Assembly: GCF_019703515.2 (NCBI RefSeq)
Contig: NC_059362.1
Coordinates: 28,598,326 to 28,662,325, forward strand
Length of the DNA stretch: 64,000 nt
Source: Myxocyprinus asiaticus
Lineage: Eukaryota; Chordata; Actinopteri; Cypriniformes; Catostomidae
Direction: 5' to 3'
A program made the position numbers and the translations under genes. The notes under the pieces are model-generated. The model saw nothing but the letters and a program-made list of their open reading frames with translations. It made no database searches and was not told the DNA's origin. How positions within the stretch are numbered: position 1 is the first letter of the stretch; every line of letters starts with the position of its first letter. Below, one piece after another: positions 51,379-62,074 of this stretch.

Positions 51379-52224
51379 TAAGGCCCTATGATTTCCGCAA
51401 TGAGGAAAACACGGACGGAATAGCGGAATCCAGTCATAAAAAGGAATTAACTATAAAATGCGGAATGTCATTGAATTTGACATATTGGGGAAAAAATTTA
51501 TGTATAAATGCACAACAAGCAAATCAAAACAAAAAAATGAAAATAATCAAAATAAAATAGTGATTTGTCCTAGTATAATCATTAAACCACAAAAGGCTGA
51601 TATTTAATTAAACAAATATACAGTTTGCATGAGCTGCGTGCTTCAACAATAAGTTAATGTGAGAAGCCGTTGCCGATACACTAACGGCATCAATAACATC
51701 ATGCACGCTCTGTGTGTGTATTAATGACAAAGAGCAGAGCACTTTATTCACTGTGAAGCACATAGCACATGCAGACTAGATATTTATTAAAATAATATCA
51801 TAGCCTTTTGAGTTTTAATAAGCGTATAAGCCGATTTTCCACCAAAATGAAATTTGTGAAATAAATTTCACAAAACGACAAAATAAAAGCTCCATTTTTA
51901 AATGTGTGATATTGAAAAAATGCGACAGAAATATATTACTTCTATATAGTAAAATGTAACATTCAATGTATTAGTAATAATAATGATAATAATATATCAA
52001 TAATAATTATATTTAAGCAATAATGCAATGGTTTGTTGAAAAGTAACAGTTCTGCTATCATTTGATTAAAATTATATGAATTAATTTGATTAGACAATTC
52101 TTTTTTGTAATGATAAAATTCAACTTTAAAACCCGTAATTCAGAGAAAATAAAACGGAAAGCATGGAATTTGGGAAAAATTTAAATTGAATTTGGAAGAA
52201 AATAAAAATGATTTCATAGGGCCC
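51379..52224. mobile_element. hAT-like MITE with GGCCCTATGA termini
   Basis: The left end AAGGCCCTATGATTTCC and right end inverted AGGGCCCTATGAAATC match. The flanks ATTAAACC (51371-51378) and TATAAACC (52225-52232) form an imperfect 8-bp duplication. Internal sequence is AT-rich and non-coding. Confidence 0.75.
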
Positions 52225-52992
52225 TATAAACCAAAAATCTTGATTTTGAAAAAAGTTAATGTCCATGTTATATAATAAATACATACAATATAAATACACA
52301 TAAATATCTGTCCCATGTCTCTGCCATTTGGTATTTCTGACTAGCTATTTTCGGTTATATTTCACATTTGTAAATCAAAAAGTAATTCCAGACTCTATCC
52401 TGAAGGGCCCTTAAGGGAACCCTCTCCATCCAAGCTTAAACTAACACAACAGCTTTAACTACTACACTAATTGGTTTGCACTTAAATTGAATCAGGTGTG
52501 TAAGCTTAAGCTGGTAACAGAAAAAAAATATTGTTAGTGGCTAAAAACAATTGCTCTAATGAGAACACATCAGCAACAACCACACTGTGAAAAAGAGGGC
52601 TCAAAACAATAAAATAGCTTAAAGGTACTGATTTAAAGATCTGCAAACCTTTGCAGTTACAAAAAATGCAAGAGACTGGCACTGTAAAAATATTGTGAGA
52701 ACAAAATTAACAAATCTAAAAATAATGAAATGGTAAAGTTCACCCAAAAATGAAAATTCTTTCATTTACTCACCCTCATGCTATCCCAGATGTGTATGAT
52801 TCCTTTCTTCTGCAGAACACAATTCTGATACTCTAAGCAAGATTTTTAGAAGAATACCCCAGCTCTGTAGGTCCATACAATGCAAGTGAATGGTGACCAG
52901 AACTTTAAAGGTCCAAAAAGCACATAAAGGCAGCATAAAAGTAATCCATATGACTCCAGTGGTTAAATCCATGTCTTCAGAAGCGATATGAT

Positions 52993-53204
52993 ATAGAGGT
53001 CAACCGATAGTGGATTTTACCAGTACCGATAACTAAGTTGGGCAGTACCTGCCGGTAACCGATTAATCAACCTATAGTTTTTAAAATTGATACGGAATGA
53101 AAAAATAACACTCAAAGTAAAATAGTGCTGAACTTTATTACAAAAATAAACAGTACTGAATGAACCATGAAAATGTATTTCATTAAAAAATTTTAATGAA
53201 ATAA

Positions 53205-53252
<48 letters not shown>

Positions 53253-55285
53253 AATTAATATTTAAATTTTAAAGTAAATATTTAAATTTTTAATTGACAT
53301 TGTTTTCTTTCGTCCACAAGAGGGTGCAATAAATACATAAACCATTCAGCATTGTTATATTACTGCATAGAACATTCCTATCCTGGCTGTTAAAAAAAGT
53401 GCATTTCATTTTCAACTAATGTGCATAAAATAAATAAAAAAGTTTTAGTCGGTCCATATTCTCAAATGTTAAGTCAAAAGTAAAATGAGGGGGGAAACGC
53501 TTCAATAGATAGTTCACATGGTGTTACACTTGCACTGATTCCTACTACTCCAGACTCAAGCTTCATAATAATAGCAAAATACCACATTGTTTTTTATTCA
53601 GTAAGGTTGTATGTAGAATAGCAATATTCACATATAGTAGTGGTATTCGGCTGAACTCTGTGGTGAAGCAGCTCAGACTATGAGCCCAGGCCAGGGGCTG
53701 TTCAATCAGACAGAACACAACAGACTGGAACCAAACGCAAGGACCTGGAGACACACATTTCCAAGTTGAACATCTTTCCTGACAAAGCATTTAAAAACTC
53801 ATTGCTTAATCTATGAAGGTAAAATAGTGCCAAAATGATTTGCATGTGCAGAGTAAGATTTGTGAAAACGTAAATCAATTTGCAAGCATAAAAATAAATT
53901 GCATGCGCCCAGAATGTTTTGTAAAGGTGTAAGTTGCTAGCGTAAGAAAAAATATTAGCAATACTTTAATGCTTTGCATAAGTGTAATTCATGTGTTTTG
54001 AATCTGTAATTTCGTTATAACAAATTTAATTTGGTGTGTATTCTTCTGACTTCCTTTTTTCGCACTACACTTTTGGCACTGTTTTTCGAAATTACAGATT
54101 CACAACACATGAATTACACTTATGCAAATCATTAAAGTATTTCTAATATTTTTTTTCTTATGCTTGCAACTTGATTTACACCTTTACAAAACATTCTGTG
54201 CACATGCAATTTATTTTTAAGCTTGCAATTTGATTTACGCTTTCACAAATCTTACTCTGCGCAAGCAAATCATTTAGGCACTATTTTACCTTCATAAGAA
54301 ACGCTGATAAGAGAGCAAAACGCAACGGCCAAAGACCACCAACTGTAAAGGGCTGTTCAGACCGGACGCTTCTGCAAACATCCATTTGTTTTTCTATGTA
54401 AACGCGCGCTAGACAAACTTCTTTGCTTTCCTTTGTTTATGTTTATTCAATGTCTCGTGCAGGAGCGCTGTTTTTTAGATGATGTGTCTAATTAAAAAGA
54501 ACTTTAAAAGCATATTGAGACAGCTGCTTTCTGTTTAACTGTATTTTTTGCGCTGTGTCTGTCTTTTTTAGTGCAAGAATGTGATCGATCTGAAGTCATC
54601 GTATTACAGTGAGGATAAAAAAATGTAATTGAAATCAGATGCGTTTCTGATTTGTTTATACGTTTCTCTTGGCTGCATGAAGATATTAATTTGCTTTCTC
54701 ACGTCACTACCTTTAAAAATGCAACTTAGCTGGCTAGTGAATGCATAAACATAACCAGCTGGATATAAACTAATGCAAATAGATGGTAATAGATGGTAAC
54801 AATCATGACATTTAAACATTTGGGTAGGACTTGCGTGTATTTTTGTCACATTGTTCTAACTGCTTGAGGTCAGCTTTAATGTTAGTGTCTTCTCAGCCTT
54901 GTCAGCAAACATACTGCTGTAAACATACAGCATCTAGTCAACAAATGAATTACTTTATAATGATATGACAACATGTACTGTAGTGTACTGTATAGATACC
55001 TTTTTGTTGTTGAGGTTTTAAATCCACATCTGAAGTGTTCCGCTCCATGCAGAGTGTAGTCTCACGTGTCAAAACATACACCAAGTCATCAGTGAAGTGA
55101 TCATTTTTATTTCGCCTCTAGAGGCCACTCATACTGTATAACAACAGCGGACCCTTCCCAGCCGCTCCAGCACTGTGCGCAACAGGGAAAAACTATCGGT
55201 GTGGATTTTTGCCGATAACCGATAGTTCCAGAAATCTGTTATTGGTGCCGATTAATCAGCAAAACCGATATATCGGTCGACCTCA
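52993..55285. mobile_element. hAT-like element with 'AGAGGTCNACCGATA' termini, nested
   Basis: The left end is ATAGAGGTCAACCGATAGTG. The right end is ATATCGGTCGACCTC, with ATTAATCAGCAAAACCGATA just inside, the inverse of left-end motifs. The flanks GATATGAT (52985-52992) and AATATGAT (55286-55293) form an 8-bp duplication with one mismatch. There is no transposase. A (TA)n tract at about 53212-53250 and the MITE at 53814-54294 lie within it. Confidence 0.82.
53814..54294. mobile_element. Palindromic MITE with TA target duplication, innermost of three
   Basis: The arms 53814-about 54010 and about 54090-54294 are inverted copies: TGAAGGTAAAATAGTGCC, AGTAAGATTTGTGAAA, AAAATAAATTGCATG and TGCATAAGTGTAATTCATGT recur in reverse. 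It is flanked by TA (53812-53813, 54295-54296), which suggests mobilisation by a Tc1/mariner-type transposase. Confidence 0.88.
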
Positions 55286-55606
55286 AATATGATCTGTGTG
55301 GGTGAGATACATCAATATTTACTATAAACCTTGACGTTCACTTTCACATTCTTCTTTTGTTTTCTGGCAAATTGCATTCTGTGTGCATACTGCCACCTAC
55401 TGGGCCAGGAGGAGAATTTATAGTAAAAAGGACTTAAATATTGATCGGTTTCTCACCCACATGTATCACCCGAGATATTCTTCTAAAAAAAAATATATAT
55501 ATACATATTTGTGTTCTGCAGAAGAATGTCAGTCATACACATCAGGGATGGCATGAGGGTGAGTAAATTATTAAATATTTTCATTTTGGGGTGAACTATC
55601 CCTTTA

Positions 55607-57365
55607 AGATAGATTTAGTCTTGAAAAAATGGCAGGTCTTCCAAGCACAAGAAAGGAACAAAGAATGTTTGTATGCTTGGAGGAAATGTTGAACTGGGCT
55701 GAACTCACTCGACATCTTTTTGTGAACTCTAGGAAGAAAAAAACAATAGTGTAGAGGACTCGAGAACAATACACATAATTGTAGCCTTTCAAACAAAAGG
55801 AAAACCACTTTTAAGCAAACAACGTCCTCTATACATGCTTAACGAAATTGCAGAGAAGTGGGTATTTCTGAAGAGTTTTTTTTTTGGACCTTTGAAAAGG
55901 GCACATTCCTAAAGCGTTCATCCAAGAGTCACTGCAAAACCAGCAGAAATTGCTGTCATTTGCTCTATACCACAGCCATACAGTTTTTCCCAACTCTAAA
56001 TAAAGGCACTTTTTTCTCCGTTACAGGCACCTGGTCTTCAGTTGTCTTGCTGATGACATGGCCAATTTTTTAATCACACCTTCAGGCCAAGGCACGGCAA
56101 CACCTGTGATGGGAAGTGTGAGGACTGGTCGGATCACAGCCACAGAGACAAGAGAGCACTTGGCTGAGACCACCATTCTGCACACAGATGTGGCCTTACA
56201 GGAGGATGATTAGAGCCTCAGTAGGTGACACCTCATTGCAGACAAGAGAGGGTGTGAGAGGGACTGACAGCATGTCTTCATCTCTCATAAAAAAATAAAA
56301 CCTTCCTCAGTATCAATAGTGACCCAAATTTACTCTGCCCTACTACCATTTCAAAGAGAAACCACGTCATTCCTTTGCTCTTGCCAGTGCACTTCATGTC
56401 AAAGCTGCCTTACATGCTGCCAGCGAGCCATATGACAATTGTTGGACACCAATTAAAAAAACTGGGGTGCTGAGTTTACATGATCACCGTCCCCTTAAAA
56501 AACACAAGGGTGCACTAGAGAATGGGGTAAGATGTGTCACACCATTAATCTAGCAAACTGTACACATAATGTGTGTCACGCGACCATATACCTTAAAAGG
56601 TACAGTTTAGTACTGTATTTTCTTAGAGTGTATCAAAGTACACTTTCTACATGGTACGTAACATTACATTTAAGTCAGAGCAAACTTATCCAGGTCTAAA
56701 AAGATACCTCATAAATGTTTTGGCCAAAGATTAGCCATGAATTATTAAATAAAGCTTTTTCCCAAAATAGTAGTAGTGAGGTAAAATGTGTCAGATGTTC
56801 TGGGGTAAGCTGTGCCAGTGGCTTAACAAACAGGCCCTAGGTGATAGTGAGCTTTGCATCCAAATGCAGGAAATTCTGTTACAAAATGTTGAAACTTGAA
56901 AATGTGTTTTATTACACTGAAATATTCTGAATATTCTAGCTTTCCCCTCAACTCTCCCCTACTTAAAGCTGCTTTGAATGGCATGTAACCAACACAAATA
57001 TTCATCACCACTGTTGCCAATTGTCAATTTAACTCATTAACATTTTCAGAGTGTGGTACCACATAAAAAAAAGACAACATAAGAGCATTTTTGACTCCAT
57101 TCCATGACAATAAAGCTCTTTCCTTCAGAGCTTATCAACCAATTTCTTTCAAAATGCAATCTCTCAATGGCAACCTGTGTTGCACCTCAAATTATGCATT
57201 GAGGAGGAGTGGAAGATTGTGCTTCTGTCTTGATGTCTGTAGCTGGAAAACAATATCACCAGATTTGCAAAGGTGAAAAGCGACAAGTGCCAAAACTGAT
57301 TTCTTGAGCTGAGCTCTATGCCAAGCCAGAAGACATTCTGCCTCAGTTTCTTTGCACTCTGGTAT
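55607..57365. other. Non-coding, nothing recognised
   Basis: Open frames at 55596, 55858, 56823 and 57091 overlap across strands and lack family motifs. No terminal repeats were seen. Confidence 0.45.
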
Positions 57366-57736
57366 TGAGTAACTACAATCTCTGTTTAAGTCTAGACTAA
57401 ACACTCATCTCTTCAGTCAGGCATTCACCTAATTTACCCCTCAACCCATAGTTATGCTGCATTAGTCAGGTCTGCCGGAACACTTCTCATATTCAATAGC
57501 TCAGCTTCAAAATTAATTAAATGAATCTATGCTTATATTATTTCTTATTTCTTATATTATTTTGCTTATATTATACATATCCCGAGGTTACCATAGCCTA
57601 CAATATCCAGCTTTGGTCCAGCCCGATGTCTGACTTCCACCAGTGTGTCGCTGAGCGGTGACTACTAACTGGAATTAACACATGACTTGTATTAAATATA
57701 GCTAACTGATATTGGCATTATATTCATGCTGTATAG

Positions 57737-58888
57737 TAGGGCCGGAATGACGCGTCGATGACGTACGCCGATTTGCGTGGAATGCGTCGATGCGTCGCAC
57801 TGTTTACGTTCATCCCCAATGATGGCGGCTCTGGCTCCCGGGCATGCTGAAATGAGTCTTTATCCCAAAAAGCTCAAACCCGATCGTAAAACGTGTGGGA
57901 ATTCTTTAAACAGAGACCTAATAAAATGGTGCCTTGCATGCTTTGTAAAATACCACAGCAGCACAAGTGCTATGCATGAGCATCTCAAAAGAAAACATCC
58001 TGGGGCTCTCCGACCTCAAAATGACAAGACAGCAGCATAAGTATTTGGACTATTACAGTTAGTTTTGTCGGATTGTTGGTTGTTAGCCAGTGCCTGGGAG
58101 ACCTTATCTGTCATGTTTCACACAAAAACTCAACGAAGATTCCCTAGAGCAGATGCTAATGGCTAGTATGGCAACGCCGCTTTCCAGCGCATTTGCAAGC
58201 TGTAAGCTGTTTGTTTATGTGCATATAGACCTATGACACTAAACGATGTAGATTTACATTAACGTTACGCTCTAAGTCGGTGTAAGCAACATTTTGCAAA
58301 TAAATAATACAAATGCATTTCCGATTACAATTGGCACAAGCAATTGAAGTAAATCATACTCAACATTATTCATGGTAATTAGTGGCGGAATATAATAAAT
58401 AGTATCATTAGGTAAAAGTTAATTCATTGATTTCATGTAAAAAATTTCACTAATTTTATTTTGTGTCTTTTTGTGTCTCAGGAAGAGGCAAAGCTGTGAG
58501 CAAGATTTTTTTTCCATAAAAAGGATGTCACTGTATGCTGAGTGAATGATGCCCTAAATCTTTTTTTTTTTTTTTTTTGGCACTTTATGTTGGGCTGAAT
58601 TTATGTTGGACTCATGGACATTTTTATTACTGATAGATGCCTTTTAATTCTTGGCACTTTATTTTTTTATGTTGGGAATGTTTTATTTGTAAAGTAAGTA
58701 TTTTTATGAGAAAATGTTTGAATAAAACTTTGAAAGATTAATGGCAGAAGTTACAGTTATTATTTATTAGTAAGATAACCATAATAATCAATAAATTTAT
58801 AAAAAATAATCGTTAGATTAATCGACTAATCGAAAAAATAAATCGATAGATTAATCGATTGAAAAAATAATCGTTAGCTGCAGCCTTA
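57737..58888. mobile_element. hAT element remnant with perfect 8-bp duplication
   Basis: CTGTATAG is duplicated exactly at 57729-57736 and 58889-58896. The ends TAGGGCCGG and inverted TAAGGCTGC are short imperfect inverted repeats. The right side is rich in ATTAATCGA-type motifs. It retains a BED-finger exon but no hAT catalytic or dimerisation region. Confidence 0.85.
57777..58040 (+). pseudogene. BED zinc-finger fragment of a hAT transposase
   Basis: An 87-residue open frame. After about residue 35 it reads KPDRKTCGNSLN, then WCLACFVKYHSSTSAMHEHL and KRKHPGALRP. C-x2-C followed by H...H with the STSAMHEHLKRKHPG signature is the DNA-binding BED finger found at the N-terminus of hAT transposases and ZBED proteins. 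Nothing of the catalytic domain follows. It is an isolated remnant, not a host ZBED gene. Confidence 0.75.
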
Positions 58889-59178
58889 CTGTATAGCCGG
58901 AGGAGAACTGGCTCTCCCAGCTGAGCCTGGTTTCACCCAAGGTTTTTTTCTCCATTAGCTAACATCTTATGGAGTTTTGGGTCACATTTGGCTTGCTCTC
59001 TGGGGGCCTAAAGACAAATAACTGGCATGATTTTCAATGACATTTTTTTTTTCCATTAAAATGCTCAATGAGGACTTTAAGACATTTCAGGCACTGCACA
59101 CATTACAGCAAAATGTTCTGTAAAGCTGCTTTGAAACTATTTGTATTGTGAAAAACACTACAAATCAAAATGACTTGA

Positions 59179-59735
59179 CTACATTTAAAGTCTGTAACTC
59201 TTTGTGGGCAAAAGAAAGTTGTGAGGAACAGCATAATGCTGCATTAACATAATATTTGATGGGAATGTGAAACAGCAACCAAAAGACAGGTTTGGGCTGC
59301 CTGGTGGTTAATGATAAAAACCCCTCATTTATCACCCTTTAACAGTGGAAGACTGTGTTTACCCACTAAAGAACAACCACTTGGAAGACTGAGGTCAGTG
59401 TGGTCTCCCACGCATTCATCATTTTTGCTTGCCGTATTTCTCTTTTTCTCACCCTCCCTTTTTCCCTCCTTCTATTGGTTTGTCTGTCTTTCGTGAATTT
59501 TTTGTGATATATCAAAGGAGAGAGATGAATGAGAGCATGATGCATTGTTGATGCAGATCATGATAGGTTGTATGTGTGTGTTGGTGTAGTAGAAAATAGT
59601 GCTTGGTGCTCAAATTCTGAAGTCGCTCACTAAGATGGAATTATGTAAACTAATTTGCAGTTTATGCCCACACACAGAACTGGACAACCAGCAACAAAAC
59701 ATGAGAGGATGATTCTTAAGCACAGTTCTCTGATC
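59179..59735. other. Non-coding, nothing recognised
   Basis: No family features. The short frame at 59311 is low-complexity Ser/Phe sequence. Confidence 0.45.
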
Positions 59736-60205
59736 AAAAATCAAATCACTTTTATTGTCACACAACCATATACATTATTTCAATCAGTGGGTGAAAGGCT
59801 TGGGTGCAGTTCTGAGCAACATAGCAGTCATGACAGTGATGAGACATATACAAATTTACACAACACAATTTACAATCTAATATACACAATTACACACAAC
59901 ACAATATACAAATATTAATATACAATGTACAGTATACAATACACACAATATAGAATACAAATTATACAATAAAAAAATAGTATAAATAGTATATTTATAA
60001 TATACAGTAGGTTGTATTGTACTGTATTGACATTCAGGCTGTCGGTCGATAGTCAGTTGCCAGTGTGTTGTTAAGAGAGAATATAATTTATGACAGTCCG
60101 GTGTGATATAATAAGATTAATAAAGTGCAGTGATGATGTATATTGATCGTGAGAGATCAAGAGTTCAAAAGTCTGATTGCTTGGGGGAAGAAGCTGATCA
60201 GGTAA
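59736..60205 (+). repeat. Dispersed fish repeat (CACTTTTATTGTCACACA type)
   Basis: It starts AATCAAATCACTTTTATTGT, carries GGTGCAGTTCTGAGCAACAT, GTCATGACAGTGATGAGACA and many ACAATATACA variants, and ends near TTGCTTGGGGGAAGAAGCTG. I recall this as a common fish interspersed repeat. Its class is not resolved here. Confidence 0.55.
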
Positions 60206-61546
60206 TGTGTTAAGCATAAAGCTTTTAAAAAATTCAACTGCAGTGATTGTGGGTGGTATGACAAAAATCGAATTAATTTTATATCACGATACTAGGGTGA
60301 TTTTCACAAAACCTGTCAAGAGAATGTCCTGTCATAATTAACCCCAAATCAATACAAAATGAAGAAAATTAAGCCTACATTTAGGACCATTGAGATTTTT
60401 TGCATGGTGACATTTTTTTCAGGACATTTAAGGAATATTCCGGGTTCAATACAAGTTAAGCTCAATCAATGGCATTTGTGGCATAATACTGATTACCACA
60501 AAAAGTAATTTTCACTCGTCCCTCCTTTTCTTTGAAAAGCAAAAATCGAGTGGAAGTGAAGGAGGCCAGTCTGAAAACTTTAAAATACTCACTGTTTCAA
60601 AAGTAACAAATACTGTTGATTAAGCTTAACTCTTATTTCTTTAAGCACATTTTATCACACAATTCTCATTACCATAACATGTCTGGCGTTTTACTTTAAC
60701 TATTCCCATTGTTTTCAAAAATTATTCTCTGTGCTGTAACAGTAATTGTTTTCACTATATTACTGTAAAAATATGCTGTTGTACAATGTTTTTAGTAAAA
60801 ATTAAAAGCAGTACCAATGATATAAAAATACTTTACAATGTAAATACTATATCATTTTTACACCTTGCGATAATGAGAATTGGGGGGTGAAATGTGCGTA
60901 ACTGTCATGAAAATAATGTCTCAATGTGAAAAATCTTAATGTCCCTAAAAATAGGCACAATTTTAATAAATATCATTTTGTATTTGTTTTTATTATTTTT
61001 ATTTGAGTCAAATGGGACCAGCAAATTTTCTTGGCAGGTTTTGTGAGAATCATCTGATAACGGTATACAGTATATAACAATATATTGATTTTTTGCTGGA
61101 AACTCAACCCTAAAATGTAATAACTTTTTTTCTTAGTGACCTAAATGCTTCAATGATAAAAGGGACTTCATTCATAATATTACTGGATGATCCTGCATAA
61201 GTGCAAAACAGCTTCACATTATGCAACACGAGTTAAAAACAAAAGAAACAATAATGATATTACGTTATAAACATGATCATGTTTGAAGGCATTGTAAAAT
61301 AGCCAATATATGCACACGTGACCACACATCAGTTGAATTCTATATTAATGTGGTAATTGCAACGTTGCTAGGTAACCATGAACGGACACACATGACGTGA
61401 TGAGCTGCATCAAAACTAAATCGCTCCCAATATAATCAAAAAAAGGAGTCTACACTGACAGCGGCCATCTGTAACAGTCCCCAGAGTGGACCACAGTTTT
61501 CAGCATGTCAGATGTTTTAAATTCCGTTACAGATACACTGCAGTCT
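60206..61546. other. Non-coding with cyprinid 'ATTCCGGGTTCAATACAAG' repeat
   Basis: 60430-60620 (AGGAATATTCCGGGTTCAAT, GGCATAATACTGATTACCAC) is a common repeat type. Another copy begins at 63974 (ATTCCAGGTTCAATACAAGT) and is cut by the window end. No gene is seen. Confidence 0.5.
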
Positions 61547-62074
61547 ACACACACTGAGCACTTTATTAGGAACACAATGGTCCTAATAAAGTGCACACCA
61601 TGGCCTTCTGCTGTTGTAGCCCATTCGCTTCGAGGTATTCTGCTCACTACAATTGTACAAAGTAGTTATCTGAATTACAGTAGCCCTTCTGTCAGCTCAA
61701 ACCATTCAGGCCATTCTCTGTTGACTTCTCTCATCAACAAGGCATTTCCATCTGCAGAACTGCCGCTCTCTGGATGTTTATTGTTTCTGGCAACATTCTG
61801 AGTAAACTCTAGAGACTGTTGTGTGTGAAAATCCCAGGAAATCAGCATTTACAGAAATACTCAAACCATCTGGCACCAACAATAATACCACTGTTAAAAT
61901 CACTGAGATCATATTTTTACCCCATTCCGATGGTTGATGTGAACATTAACTGAAGCCCCTAACCTGTATAAGAATGATTTTATGCATTGCACAGCTGCCA
62001 CACGATTGGCTGGTTAGATAGTCGCATTAATTAGTAGGTGTACAGGTGTTCCTAATAAAGTGCTCAGTGAGTGT
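61547..62074. mobile_element. MITE with 'CACTGAGCACTTTATTAGGA' inverted repeats
   Basis: The left end CACTGAGCACTTTATTAGGA is inverted at the right end (CCTAATAAAGTGCTCAGTGA). The body (TCATCAACAAGGCATTTCC, GACTGTTGTGTGTGAAAATC, ATTTTATGCATTGC) matches one arm of the foldback element at 2056-4072. The two are relatives with different ends. Confidence 0.8.

Larger units (their letters stand above)
52728..55606. mobile_element. Outer MITE of the TTCACCCAAAAATG family, split by two nested elements
   Basis: The left side reads AAAGTTCACCCAAAAATGAA, ATTCTTTCATTTACTCACCC and TCTTCTGCAGAACAC. The right side carries the inverse (GTGTTCTGCAGAAGAATG, GGCATGAGGGTGAGTAAATT, GGGGTGAACTATCCCTTT). It is broken at 52993-55285. 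Confidence 0.85.
57366..59178 (+). mobile_element. Fish retroelement 3'-end-type repeat, split by a hAT element
   Basis: The left part has AAGTCTAGACTAAACACTCA, TCTTCAGTCAGGCATTCACC and GTCAGGTCTGCCGGAACA. The right part (58897-59178) has TTTCACCCAAGGTTTTTTTC, TTATGGAGTTTTGGGTCAC, CTCTGGGGGCCTAAAGACA and CTGCTTTGAAAC. I recall both as one contiguous dispersed fish repeat, probably the 3' part of a non-LTR element. The class is uncertain. Confidence 0.6.
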
